Numbered from the stretch's first letter, positions 41,537 to 50,532 are shown. The stretch is 64,000 bases of DNA from Lentilitoribacter sp039986595 (GCA_039986595.1 JBDWQJ010000011.1:124001-188000); one strand, 5' to 3'. Notes: generated by a model not told the origin, from the letters alone. Numbers and translations are program-made.

Positions 41537-43840
41537 CTATAACTGAGACCGGAGTTGCGCATAGCTTGCAAGCGTATCAGCGCTAAAGCTTGTTGCACTG
41601 CTAAATGCTGCAACAGTTGGATCATAGTTACTACCGTTTTCCAAGTCATACAAAACGAGGAAGCGATTGATCATTTCATCAACTTTTTCGCTGTCTTGGA
41701 AGTCTTGAATATCTAAACGGCTTTCAATGAGTTGCGCCTGCTTATCAATATCAGCGGAGGCTGTTTCCTCTGCGAGTGAAAGCGTAGTTCGAACAAATTG
41801 CCCAAGGGCTTCGTCCGCTAAAATCTCATAAACCGAGCTAATTGTGGGTGCTGTTCGCGCGAAATAAAGCGCTAAACGAGCGCCAACTTCTGTTTCACCA
41901 GCTTCTTCCTCAATAGATTGGGTCACATATAGATGTTCTGTTTCAACAAGTCCGCGCTCGCTTTGTGCACCTGATATTGAAGATTGTTCAATGCGTCCAA
42001 ATTCGTCGAAACTGAATGAACCGGCAATTTTCTGATAGCGCACATCTTCAAAGCTATTTGCGTAACTTTCGCTGTCATCTAAGTCAGATCTCAACAACAA
42101 TCCAAGCACACCATCTGCAAGGTCTTCATAGGCAAGGCCTTCAGATTTAGCAATGAACTCGACAAGGCGCGCATCGGCGATGATTTCGTCAACAGTTTCA
42201 AGCTCAGCCATACGTTCGCGATAGTAAAGAACCTCTTCTTCAGCAAGTTCTGCTGTCTCAGTTGTACTATCGAACATGGTCATTTGCGTATAATATGCTT
42301 TGGCAATACGCGTTATTTCATTCTCATCTTGGGCATATCTTGGGGAAGTAATTTCACCTTTCTCGTCGAAGTTCACACTCTTTGCTAAATTGCGGTAGCG
42401 CTCATCTTCGAGCTGATTCACATAAGAATCTGGATCACTGAGATCAGAGGTTAGGATTTGCTTTAATTGGAATGTTGAAAGCTCATCTTCGCCAATATCA
42501 TGGGCTTTAAGAAGATAGTTGCGGACTGTTTGCGCTGCAGACAAATCAGACAGTAAGTCATCAAGATCGCTTGTATAGTCAATATAAGTGCCAAACTGCG
42601 ATGTGTCTGTTAATCTTTGTTCTTCTTCCTCGTCATCATAACGTGTTGAGTAAAGGATCATCATATCATCGGTTTGTTCCGCCGTTTGCATTTCCTCTCC
42701 ATCAGGAATGCTTCCATCTGAATTGAAATTAAATGCTTCGGCAAGATCAACAAAACCTGAATCCATATTATAAATCTCATGATCAGGATCAGAAATATCT
42801 TCAGTCATCGCCCAAATCATATCCGAAAATGATGTCGTTGTGGGTAATGAGAAGGACGATAAGATGATCTCTGACAGACGAATATTATAAACAAGATCTT
42901 CAACATTGGTCGCAGCGGCTAATTGTTCTCGATAATAATCCTGATTGATCAACATTGCGCTAATGGTGAGTTCAGGTTCTGCAAGAATAACTTTCTCTTT
43001 AAAAGCGGCCACCTGCTCCTCAGTTTGCGCAGAGACACCATCCGCTAGACTACCATCTTCGCTAAAATTGAAAGATTGCGCCATTTCCTGATAAATATAG
43101 GCTTTATCGACAAACTTTTGATACTGCTCAATTTGACGTGTCAATCTATCGTATTCAGACTCATCAGTGGTCTCGCTACGTTGGGTATACAAATCACTTG
43201 TTTGCGTCTGCCAAATCGCAATATTATCAACGAAATTGACGTTTACATACGATGTCGGGTCATCAGCATCGCTTGTGAGGACTGCTCTAATCGTATCATA
43301 ATCAAAAATGTCAGGGTCGATCTCAAATGCTTGAAACAGCTGATCGCGCAAGGTTTGGTTATAGAAAATATCATCGACATCTGTAACTGTTTCGATCACG
43401 GCTTCATAATAGGTAAGCTCTTGTGTGAGCGATGTATTGCGACGCTCAATGGCGGTTGAGTAAAGTTCAATGGTGTCTTCAAATTGATCGTCTGTTTGAA
43501 CTTCAGCCTCCGCGATAGTATTGCCAAAATCGAACGCGGCCGCCATTGTTTTGTAACGCGTATCTTCGAGAAGATTGGCAAAACTGTCTTCGTCGTTTAA
43601 GTCACTTTCCAAGACTTGGCGCATCAAACCTTTGGCGTAAGTCAACTCTTCAAGACCATAGGCTTTCATGGCGTAGTTATAAAGACGATCATCGTCTAAA
43701 AACTCGTCCACTGTGGTGATCTGAGAGATGTTTTCTTTATAGTAAGCCATTTCGCGCGAAATGATGGGATCAGCCTCAATCCGAGCACGAGTAACACTGG
43801 TATCACGGGTGTAGAATTGATAGGTCGATATACTGGTCAT
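41537..43840 (-). CDS. Large DUF1217 repeat protein
   Basis: 767 acidic residues with no signal peptide or membrane segment. Five full repeats and one partial copy can be followed: each has a YY..R/E start, VDEFLDDDRL-type helix, an A-G-L segment, L.SDL.D..SY.N (for example VLESDLNDEDSFANLLED, LRSDLDDSESYANSFEDVRY) and an F.F..DG/G end (AAAFDFGNTIAE). DUF1217 is a family linked to flagellar gene clusters in Rhizobiales and Rhodobacterales. Most members have one to a few units, and no flagellar genes are next to it here. A TetR gene lies upstream on the same strand. Confidence 0.8.
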   Translation of the reverse strand: MTSISTYQFYTRDTSVTRARIEADPIISREMAYYKENISQITTVDEFLDDDRLYNYAMKAYGLEELTYAKGLMRQVLESDLNDEDSFANLLEDTRYKTMAAAFDFGNTIAEAEVQTDDQFEDTIELYSTAIERRNTSLTQELTYYEAVIETVTDVDDIFYNQTLRDQLFQAFEIDPDIFDYDTIRAVLTSDADDPTSYVNVNFVDNIAIWQTQTSDLYTQRSETTDESEYDRLTRQIEQYQKFVDKAYIYQEMAQSFNFSEDGSLADGVSAQTEEQVAAFKEKVILAEPELTISAMLINQDYYREQLAAATNVEDLVYNIRLSEIILSSFSLPTTTSFSDMIWAMTEDISDPDHEIYNMDSGFVDLAEAFNFNSDGSIPDGEEMQTAEQTDDMMILYSTRYDDEEEEQRLTDTSQFGTYIDYTSDLDDLLSDLSAAQTVRNYLLKAHDIGEDELSTFQLKQILTSDLSDPDSYVNQLEDERYRNLAKSVNFDEKGEITSPRYAQDENEITRIAKAYYTQMTMFDSTTETAELAEEEVLYYRERMAELETVDEIIADARLVEFIAKSEGLAYEDLADGVLGLLLRSDLDDSESYANSFEDVRYQKIAGSFSFDEFGRIEQSSISGAQSERGLVETEHLYVTQSIEEEAGETEVGARLALYFARTAPTISSVYEILADEALGQFVRTTLSLAEETASADIDKQAQLIESRLDIQDFQDSEKVDEMINRFLVLYDLENGSNYDPTVAAFSSATSFSADTLASYAQLRSQL

Positions 43841-43995
43841 ATTGGCTTAATCACGGTGCATATTACAGATGTTTGAGCCAGATCGCTCAAAGCTAATGAC
43901 CGAAGATAACAAACGCAGCTTGTCTATAGCTGAATTTAGCGGTGTTGAACCGAGCAACTCATTGTCTATGAGTTTGCTCTTAAAGCGCTGACAAA

Positions 43996-44622
43996 CTATG
44001 CAATTGCAAGATCTTTTGAACCCACAATTTGATTGATCAAACACGCAACTATACCGTCAAGTTCTTTGCGCTCCATACCAAGTCGCGCACAAGTCGACAA
44101 ATGGTTAAGAGAGGACGTGATAATCCAAGATTGATATTTCATCTGACTAGATGACCAATCTGGGCACAGGCGCACAAGGCATTTTTCCAATGCCTTATCA
44201 AACAATGCCAGTTGCTCTCGAACGACTTCCCCAATTTCCGGATGATTATGGGATTCTGCAATCGTCGTCGTGGTAAATAAGCAACCACGGGGCGCATCAT
44301 TATTATTTCCGCAATAAATATCTAAAGAAATTTTGAACAAACCTTCCAAAGCATCTTGGATATTGTCGGGTTCATTGAACGCTGTGGTAAACTTATCAAC
44401 CAGCATTTCGCTGTAGATTTTCACCGCCATTTGGTACATGGCATATTTGTTACCAAACGCACTGTAAAGGCTTGGTTTAACCATGCCAGTTGCTCTTGAT
44501 AAATCGTCAACAGATGTTGCAGAATATCCCTTACACCAAAATTCATCCAAAATCGCTGACTGAGCTAATTTTAGATCAAATTCTCTAGGGCGCCCTGGCG
44601 TTCGCTTATTATCTTTATTCAT
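43996..44622 (-). CDS. TetR/AcrR-family regulator
   Basis: 208 residues from the ATG at 44622 (GGCGGA just upstream). The HTH is TPGRPREFDLKLAQSAILDE with YSATSVDDLSRATGMVKPSL and YSAFGNKYAMYQMAVKIYSE. The C-terminal ligand domain resembles the AcrR/YxaF subgroup (CLFTTTTIAESHNHPEIGE). It lies 155 bases upstream of the DUF1217 gene on the same strand; whether it controls that gene or the MFS gene at 45156 is open. Confidence 0.9.
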   Translation of the reverse strand: MNKDNKRTPGRPREFDLKLAQSAILDEFWCKGYSATSVDDLSRATGMVKPSLYSAFGNKYAMYQMAVKIYSEMLVDKFTTAFNEPDNIQDALEGLFKISLDIYCGNNNDAPRGCLFTTTTIAESHNHPEIGEVVREQLALFDKALEKCLVRLCPDWSSSQMKYQSWIITSSLNHLSTCARLGMERKELDGIVACLINQIVGSKDLAIA

Positions 44623-45155
44623 TCCGCCTACTCTTGAAACCGCCCTCATCTCATCGGGTTTGTTACGAATTTTTTTCTAAGTTTTAAACACGTAATGCCC
44701 AATGACACGCTTACACTTATTTATTTGAGGATAATTTTCTATTTTGCAAGTAATATCTGAATAAAGTCTCGGAATATTTGTAAAATTCAAGGCATATCTG
44801 AAAATATTGTTTATTTACACTTTATGAGTGCTGCACTTTTACTATTTTTGTACCAAAATGAGACTAAAATTCTTCAAATCGACTAAAATTTTAGTAATAA
44901 ACACCATTTAAAGGCGAAATTTCACACAGCACTTACCAGTAAGTTTAGCTCTTTTTCGAAGTGATTCTCTGGCCCATCTGAACACTTAAAACCAATCCTA
45001 TAAATCCATGAAATAAGCCTGAATGGCATCATTATTTGTGTACCCAGTACCGTGTTTGAGATTATATCAATTGCTATTGTGTCTTCATCAGTAAAATTGA
45101 TTATTCAAATTCAACTTTTTCTGCGATGAATACCTTCTCAAGATAGGTTATTTAG
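44623..45155. other. AT-rich intergenic region with a 14-bp palindrome
   Basis: About 530 bases without a credible gene. ACTAAAATTTTAGT at 44882-44895 is a perfect palindrome, and its half GACTAAAATT also occurs at 44862. The TetR gene and the MFS gene at 45156 diverge from here, so the palindrome may be a regulator site. Confidence 0.5.
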
Positions 45156-46418
45156 ATGAACGACAGCTCGCAATCACCCGACAAATCCGGACAAAACTGG
45201 ACAATTGTGATATTTGGCTTCTTAGCGCTCGCTTTGTCATTTTCGGCGCGCTCGTCGCTTGGTTTGGTTATGCCAGTTTGGCAAGAAGAATTTGGCTGGT
45301 CTGCAAGCTTCATTTCATCTGTCGGCGCCACAGGTCTTATTGTTATGGCGATTATCGCGCCATTTTCTGGGCGGATTGCCGACATCAAAGGCCCACGTTT
45401 TACGCTAAACTTCGGTTTAGGATTACTCGGAATTGGTTGCGCGATCGTTGCTGCGATGAATTCAAAGATCATGTTTATCGTCGGGTTTTCGTTTTTCTGC
45501 GCCGCAGGGTTTGGCATTGTAGCCGTTCACGTTGTCGCAACCGCCGTCACGCGCAGCTTTGCTGATAAGAATACTGGCCTTGCTTCAGGGATAGCATTAT
45601 CAGGCTCATCAGGGGGGCAGTTTGTTATCATTCCACTCATTGCCGGGTTGTTAGCTTTTGTGTCATGGCGTTGGAGCTTTGGCGCATTAAGCCTTGCATG
45701 CTTGGCGCTTCTTCCCTGCATTCAGGCATCATTACCCGGGCAAAAAACCAATTCCGATGCCGAAGGCACAAAAGAAGCCCCTCGAGCCTCCATGGTATCT
45801 GATTTGGCATATCTGATTAAAAAGCCGGTTTTTCATGCGCTTTTTTGGAGCTTTTTCATTTGCGGCATCACAACAACAGGCGTGATTGAAACGCATTTAC
45901 TGCCATTTGCGAGCTTTTGCGGACTTCCACCTTTGCCAAGCGCCACAGCGTATGGATTGTTATCTGCGGTCAATCTTGGCGGTATGATACTTGCAGGCTG
46001 GCTATCGGATCGCGTAAACCGCGTTTTGCTGCTTGCATCCATTTATATACTTCGCGGCTTCACTTTTGTTGTGCTTGCCTCCTTGCCCGGTCAATCCATC
46101 GAAACGCTGTATCTATTTGCCATATTGTTTGGCGTGGTCGATTATTCAACGGTTCCGGTGACTGCGAGTCTCGTGAAATCATACCTTGGATTGCGCACAA
46201 TGGGATTGGCAATGGGCTTGATATCGGCAGGCCATTCACTTGGGGCGGCAGCTGGCGCATTTGCAGGCGGATATCTTTTTGACCTATTAGGGAATTACGA
46301 TTTGTTATGGACAGCATCGCTGTGGGCCGCAGTTGGCGCTGGTGCGATTGTTCTGCTCATCCCACTCAAACCAAAACGTGACCCTGATACGCTTGAAGGT
46401 ACCGCTCCTGCGGAATGA
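45156..46418 (+). CDS. MFS transporter (oxalate/monocarboxylate-like)
   Basis: 420 residues with twelve membrane helices. It begins with FGFLALALSFSARSSLGLVM and PVWQEEFGWSASFISSVGAT, a pattern common in MFS proteins of the OFA/MCT kind; motif A is GRIADIKGPRFTLNFGLGLL. The second half has GWLSDRVNRVLLLASIYILR and SAGHSLGAAAGAFAGGYLFD. The substrate is unknown, probably an organic anion. The TetR gene at 43996 is divergent. Confidence 0.87.
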   Translation: MNDSSQSPDKSGQNWTIVIFGFLALALSFSARSSLGLVMPVWQEEFGWSASFISSVGATGLIVMAIIAPFSGRIADIKGPRFTLNFGLGLLGIGCAIVAAMNSKIMFIVGFSFFCAAGFGIVAVHVVATAVTRSFADKNTGLASGIALSGSSGGQFVIIPLIAGLLAFVSWRWSFGALSLACLALLPCIQASLPGQKTNSDAEGTKEAPRASMVSDLAYLIKKPVFHALFWSFFICGITTTGVIETHLLPFASFCGLPPLPSATAYGLLSAVNLGGMILAGWLSDRVNRVLLLASIYILRGFTFVVLASLPGQSIETLYLFAILFGVVDYSTVPVTASLVKSYLGLRTMGLAMGLISAGHSLGAAAGAFAGGYLFDLLGNYDLLWTASLWAAVGAGAIVLLIPLKPKRDPDTLEGTAPAE

Positions 46419-46424
46419 TAACAT

Positions 46425-46850
46425 TTATAGCCCGTGCGCTTTTAAATTCTTTTGCAGGAAGTAGCGCTTGTATTTACCTAAATATCCATCAATCTCCGCG
46501 ACGAGTTGATACCCCTGTTTAAGATAAAAATCGAGCGCTTGAAATTCAAATGTATCGACGAGCGCATATTCACACTTATTCTCGCGAGCAGCTATTTCAG
46601 CTGCATTCATAATCTCAGCCGCATGGCCTTTTCCACGATGCGCCTCATCGACCCAAAGATACTTTATCTCTAAATAATTCCATGAAAGAAAAGCCGTCAT
46701 ACCACCCATTAATTGACCATCATCATTGGTTAAATAAACAGAGAATGGTTTGTAATCATTGGGTGTAAACTTTGCATTGTAGCTGCGTGTTTTGCCAATA
46801 ATTTCATTATCTAATTTATCATCTGGATCAAAACTGGTGGTTAGCCTCAT
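46425..46850 (-). CDS. GNAT-family N-acetyltransferase
   Basis: 141 residues. Central strands are FSVYLTNDDGQLMGGMTAFL, then YLEIKYLWVDEAHRGKGHAA, the acetyl-CoA-binding motif, followed by the helix EIMNAAEIAARENKCEYALV and FEFQALDFYLKQGYQLVAEI. It lies five bases after the SRPBCC gene at 46856 on the same strand, so the two are one transcript. Confidence 0.9.
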   Translation of the reverse strand: MRLTTSFDPDDKLDNEIIGKTRSYNAKFTPNDYKPFSVYLTNDDGQLMGGMTAFLSWNYLEIKYLWVDEAHRGKGHAAEIMNAAEIAARENKCEYALVDTFEFQALDFYLKQGYQLVAEIDGYLGKYKRYFLQKNLKAHGL

Positions 46851-46855
46851 GGCAT

Positions 46856-47332
46856 CTACAGCCCTTCAGCCAACTCAGCGAGTTGCGAACACGTGGTCGT
46901 CCAACCATCATCAAAACCCATTTCTTTATGACGATAAGCATCCTCTTCAGCAGAGTGTAAAATACGCACTGAATATATGCAGCCTTCATCATGGGGCTTC
47001 AGCTCAATGATGACTGTCATAAATGATCTCTTCGTTGGCCTATAACCACCACTTAAGGCGTCGGTAAAGACAATTCTTTCATGCGGCGTTACTTCTAGAA
47101 AGCAGCCAACGCTTGGATGCGCGTCACCATTTGGCATAACAATATCTGTACCAAAAACACCACCTGGCGCAAATTTCATTTGGCTAACTTTTGTTATAAC
47201 TGGCTTAGGCGTCCACCATTTTTCCAACAACTCAACTTCAGCCCAACACCGCCAAACGGCCTCCGGAGATGCCTTAATCACACGAGACATATAAAGATCA
47301 CGTGGGTCTGAATTTAAGGTATTAGTGCTCAT
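46856..47332 (-). CDS. SRPBCC/AHSA1-type protein
   Basis: 158 residues with the AHSA1-like pattern: LYMSRVIKASPEAVWRCWAE, WWTPKPVITKVSQMKFAPGG, HPSVGCFLEVTPHERIVFTD and SAEEDAYRHKEMGFDDGWTT. Such proteins bind small hydrophobic ligands or resemble the Hsp90 activator domain. It is the first gene of a two-gene unit with a GNAT enzyme. Confidence 0.88.
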   Translation of the reverse strand: MSTNTLNSDPRDLYMSRVIKASPEAVWRCWAEVELLEKWWTPKPVITKVSQMKFAPGGVFGTDIVMPNGDAHPSVGCFLEVTPHERIVFTDALSGGYRPTKRSFMTVIIELKPHDEGCIYSVRILHSAEEDAYRHKEMGFDDGWTTTCSQLAELAEGL

Positions 47333-48023
47333 TTTGATCGCTTTTCCTATTGGGATAAAGTTGAATATCTGTCTTGCAGATCACTCTTATCTCGGTTTTT
47401 CACAGCTGAAAAGGGCGAAGTCTGACGACTGGTAAAATTCCCATATCCGCACGCTTAAATTAACTCATTTTTAACCATTCAATCCTATTTTGCACCCGTT
47501 ACTTTCATGGGGAGTCCAAGAACATGAAAGCGAGCGAAAAAGATAACATATTGAAATAAAACACTTTTTTCGCCCTAACAAAACGTTAAATTTCTTTAAC
47601 GAGCCTAACTTATTGATTTTGGACAGTTTTTTGCGCTTCTGAGAGCTTTATCGGGCCCTTCGTTCGCATGTTGAATTTAATGCAATTCGCTTTGGCTTAC
47701 GCCCTTGCGAAGCCTGAATCATATTATCAGCTTTCCTGCCTAAGCGATTCATATGATTCAACATTTGCAGGCTCTTAAAGTTTGACTTTATGCTCATTTT
47801 TTGCACAAAGCCAAACTCCTTCCCAGAACTGATGTTGGTTGAATCAATTCCTCAACTTATTGAATCAATTTATTAAAACTCGACTCTAACCATCTGTTTT
47901 ACCGCACTTAATACAATATGGTCGAATAATCACAGTTTTGCCCTCCCCTTGTCGTTAAACTGTCATAATGCTGCGCTCTATTTAAAACACTTCCATTTCG
48001 ATTATTTTCAAGGAAATGTACTT
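47333..48023. other. Gene-free region containing a large hairpin
   Basis: Nearly 700 bases between the SRPBCC and fosX-like genes. No credible gene was found; an 11-codon frame at 47524 with GGGGAG upstream is too short to call. TGAATCATAT (47715-47724) and ATATGATTCA (47751-47760) form a ten-base stem, with GCCTG/CAGGC outside it. The fosX-like promoter lies near the right end. Confidence 0.45.
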
Positions 48024-48431
48024 ATGATCAAAGGCCTCTCACATATGACTTTTGTAACGGCTGATCTTGATCGGATGGAAAAGCTGCTGACTTATATTTT
48101 CAATGCTAAGAAAGTTTATGACAGTGGAGATCAAACCTTCTCATTATCAGAAGAACGGTTCTTTCTTATTGGGGATATTTGGATCGCGATTATGAAAGGT
48201 GATCCACTCGTTGAAAAAACATATAATCACATTGCCTTTAAAATAGACGATGATGATTTTGAAGACTACCTCACGCGCATACACGATCTTGGTCTTGAGC
48301 TACGTGAGGGTCGAGCGCGGGTTAAAGGCGAAGGTCAATCAATATATTTTTATGATGATGACAACCACATGTTTGAACTCCATACAGGCACTTTAGAAGA
48401 GCGATTAGAGCGTTATAAAAAAGCACGTTAG
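48024..48431 (+). CDS. fosX: FosX-type fosfomycin hydrolase
   Basis: 135 residues from the ATG at 48024 (AAGGAAA upstream); a TTG 25 codons earlier is not supported. It is a VOC-fold protein that follows FosX closely: ISHMTFV-like start (KGLSHMTFVTADLDRMEKLL), IFNAKKVYDSGDQTFSLSEE, IAIMKGDPLVEKTYNHIAFK, GEGQSIYFYDDDNHMFELHT and GTLEERLERYK. His7, His69 area and the Glu near FELH are the metal ligands. FosX opens the epoxide of fosfomycin with water and Mn(II). Whether this gene gives resistance in this host is inferred. Confidence 0.88.
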   Translation: MIKGLSHMTFVTADLDRMEKLLTYIFNAKKVYDSGDQTFSLSEERFFLIGDIWIAIMKGDPLVEKTYNHIAFKIDDDDFEDYLTRIHDLGLELREGRARVKGEGQSIYFYDDDNHMFELHTGTLEERLERYKKAR

Positions 48432-48932
48432 TGCTATTTAACATGTTAAAAATTGCTTTCTTGCATGATAAATCAAGCAATCTTGGTGGTCTGTGCTCAT
48501 AGCCTCCTCACAATTGCAATTTTAAATCAGATTACACATTACTATTCTCATCAAAACACTCACACCAGCTCACAAACGCTCCCTTTACTGCTCGTTTCTT
48601 TGTCATAATTCGAGCGAAAAATATCTTTTTTGAAAAAGTTTGAACTTTTCTCGAGAGCGCGCTCGTGAAGAGTTAATAGCTGTTAACCTTTATTCATAAG
48701 GACTTAGTGAAAAGCTATCACGCTTTTTAGCTAAAGATTACACGAAACCTCACAGGCTCGTGTGTATTTGTTAATTTATTTTCTCGTTTTCATAGCCTAC
48801 ATTTAGCTCATCGAAACGAACACGGGTTTCCACAAAACGCTCTTAAACGCTTCGATGAATACAAACTTAATATGAAACATGACGGTGCTCCACAAATAAA
48901 TAATTTGCACCAAACTTAAAAGGACTAAAATT
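48432..48932. other. Gene-free region with palindromes
   Basis: About 500 bases without a supported gene. AGCAC-GTTA-GTGCT at 48422-48435 covers the fosX-like stop, and TTTAACATGTTAAA at 48437-48450 is a perfect 14-base palindrome. ATTGCTT and AAGCAAT at 48452-48482 form another weak stem. The EF-hand gene promoter is at the right end. Confidence 0.45.
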
Positions 48933-49187
48933 ATGAAAACTCTTATCGCTCTTGCTACTGTATCAATGATGGCTATCTCAGGTGCTTCTGCACTTTCTTT
49001 CGGTCAAGTTGACAACCACAATATCGGCAATCAAGATTCAATCGCAGCTGTTGGTGCTGGCGATGGTCAAATCAGCTTCAAAGAACTTCGCAACAAAACT
49101 GGCAAATATGACAGTTCAGACTTTAATGCAGCTGACGCAAACGGCAATGGCAAATTGTCACCAACTGAATTCCGCACACTTGGATAA
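48933..49187 (+). CDS. Secreted EF-hand protein
   Basis: 84 residues from ATG with AAAAGGAC upstream. The signal peptide (TLIALATVSMMAISGASA) is followed by a small calcium-binding domain. The second loop, DANGNGKLSPTEF, is a complete EF-hand loop (D-x-N-x-N-x-K-x-x-x-x-E); the first, GAGDGQISFKEL, is degenerate at the start. Such small secreted EF-hand proteins are common in marine alphaproteobacteria and probably buffer or sense calcium in the periplasm. Confidence 0.85.
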   Translation: MKTLIALATVSMMAISGASALSFGQVDNHNIGNQDSIAAVGAGDGQISFKELRNKTGKYDSSDFNAADANGNGKLSPTEFRTLG

Positions 49188-49305
49188 TCCAAGCGGCAAT
49201 TCAGCCTCCCTTAGGTAAAACCAGATCAGAAGTTTTGAACCCCTCCCATTCAAGGCTTCTGAACATGGCAAGAAAACCCAAGGGGAATACGGCCTCCTAT
49301 ATATC

Positions 49306-49396
49306 CCCACCCTGATCTCGCGATCTCCCGCTCGTCGCTCACCCTTGCGACACTCCTTTGCTGTACTCCCTCAACAGCGCGACGATCATGGGTGGG
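49306..49396. ncRNA. Candidate structured RNA or DNA element
   Basis: CCCACCCTGATC (49306-49317) pairs with GATCATGGGTGGG (49384-49396) with one bulged base. Inside this, CGTCGC pairs with GCGACG, GTCGC with GCGAC, and GCTGT with ACAGC. Nested pairing over 91 bases is unusual for plain intergenic DNA and fits a folded RNA; the strand cannot be decided. It may equally be the terminator zone of the EF-hand gene. Confidence 0.35.
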
Positions 49397-49424
49397 TTAT
49401 TTTCATTCAACAACTAAGTATTGT

Positions 49425-49476
49425 AAGTCTTTCGCTTTGCCCTAAATCTAAATGATCAACAACGCGCGAAAGACTT
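49425..49476 (+). promoter_or_regulatory. Inverted repeat closing on the start of the thioredoxin-family gene
   Basis: AAGTCTTTCGC (49425-49435) and GCGAAAGACTT (49466-49476) are perfect 11-base arms with a 30-base loop. The right arm ends four bases before the ATG at 49481 and covers the position of the ribosome site, so folding could block translation. It could also be an operator. Confidence 0.45.
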
Positions 49477-49480
49477 CAAA

Positions 49481-50029
49481 ATGCTCTTAGATACTCCCCT
49501 TTGCGACTTTGGCTGGAAGGCACCAGAATTCACTCTATCCGATCCTGATGGTCAAAAATTTATCATGTCCGAGCATTTGGGTGAGGAAGGTTTGCTTATC
49601 GCTTTTATTTGCAACCATTGCCCTTATGTAAAAGCAATTGGCGAACGTCTTAAACAAGACACCGATGATCTCATGGAAAATGGCGTCAATGTGCTTGCTG
49701 TCATGTCGAATGATTATCACGATTATGCAGCAGACAATCCTGAAAACATGAAGGTATTTTCTGCTCATTATGGTTTTAACTTCCCGTATCTTGTTGATGA
49801 AACGCAAAGCGTGGGAAAGGCGTATAATGCCATTTGCACCCCCGACTTCTTCGGATTTAACAAGAACGGCGAGTTGCAATATCGCGGCCGATTGGATGAT
49901 GTTCGCATGAATGCGTCACCGGGTGATCGCACACGCGAATTATATGATGCGATGATGCAAATCGCTAAAACCGGAGAAGGTCCACGCGAACAACAACCTT
50001 CAATGGGTTGCTCGATTAAATGGCGTTAG
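49481..50029 (+). CDS. Thioredoxin-family protein (peroxiredoxin-like)
   Basis: 182 residues. The AhpC/TSA-like fold begins FGWKAPEFTLSDPDGQKFIM. The redox site is FICNHCPYVKAIGERL, with Cys-x-x-Cys in CNHCPY. Later parts are VLAVMSNDYHDYAADNPENM, PYLVDETQSVGKAYNAICTP and DFFGFNKNGELQYRGRLDD. It has no signal peptide and acts in the cytoplasm as a thiol reductase or peroxidase. No clear ribosome site is visible; instead a perfect inverted repeat ends four bases before the start codon. Confidence 0.88.
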   Translation: MLLDTPLCDFGWKAPEFTLSDPDGQKFIMSEHLGEEGLLIAFICNHCPYVKAIGERLKQDTDDLMENGVNVLAVMSNDYHDYAADNPENMKVFSAHYGFNFPYLVDETQSVGKAYNAICTPDFFGFNKNGELQYRGRLDDVRMNASPGDRTRELYDAMMQIAKTGEGPREQQPSMGCSIKWR

Positions 50030-50160
50030 CAGCTCCCCGCGGTTTTCAACTCTAATTGATGGTGCGAACAGCAGATTATCATTCATAATGATCTTCAATT
50101 GCCAGTCACCGCGCAAAACGATAGAGATACAAAGTATCAAATCAATTTATCGGAGCGCAT

Positions 50161-50532
50161 ATGCCAAACGAAGCCAACATAACCCGCATGGAAACAGCCA
50201 AACGGATGAGCAAGATCGTCAAACACAATGGCGTCGCTTATCTTTGTGGACAGGTTGGCAATGTTGAGAAAGGCCAAGATGTATCTGCCGCGCAGCAGAC
50301 ACAAGATATTTTAGATAAAGTCGATGCGTTGCTAGCACAAGCGGGCTCATCTAAAGAGAAAATCCTACAAGCGATCATCTGGGTGTCTGACATGCAGTAT
50401 TTTGCTGAGATGAACGAGGTTTGGGACGCCTGGGTGCCAGAAGGCCATGCCCCTGCCCGCGCCTGCGGTGAAGCAAAGCTTGCCCGCCCTGAGCTGTTGG
50501 TTGAGATCATTATCACCGCAGCATGCGATTAG
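50161..50532 (+). CDS. RidA-family protein
   Basis: 123 residues with the YjgF/YER057c/UK114 fold: RMSKIVKHNGVAYLCGQVGN, TQDILDKVDALLAQAGSSKE, ILQAIIWVSDMQYFAEMNEV and the conserved C-terminal ARACGEAKLARPELLVEIII, with the Arg of ARACGEA as the anion-binding residue. RidA proteins hydrolyse reactive enamines or imines formed by PLP enzymes. The last ten bases overlap the next gene. Confidence 0.9.
   Translation: MPNEANITRMETAKRMSKIVKHNGVAYLCGQVGNVEKGQDVSAAQQTQDILDKVDALLAQAGSSKEKILQAIIWVSDMQYFAEMNEVWDAWVPEGHAPARACGEAKLARPELLVEIIITAACD

Noticed and set aside
47524..47559. 11-codon frame with GGGGAG upstream
   Set aside because: Too short to call, no downstream gene within reach for an attenuator, and no notable residue pattern.
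48437..48450. Perfect palindrome TTTAACATGTTAAA as a regulator site
   Set aside because: It lies just downstream of the fosX-like stop, away from any promoter, and AT-rich palindromes are expected by chance in this region.
48468..48611. 47-codon frame after the fosX-like gene
   Set aside because: No ribosome site and no coherent hydrophobic or charged pattern.
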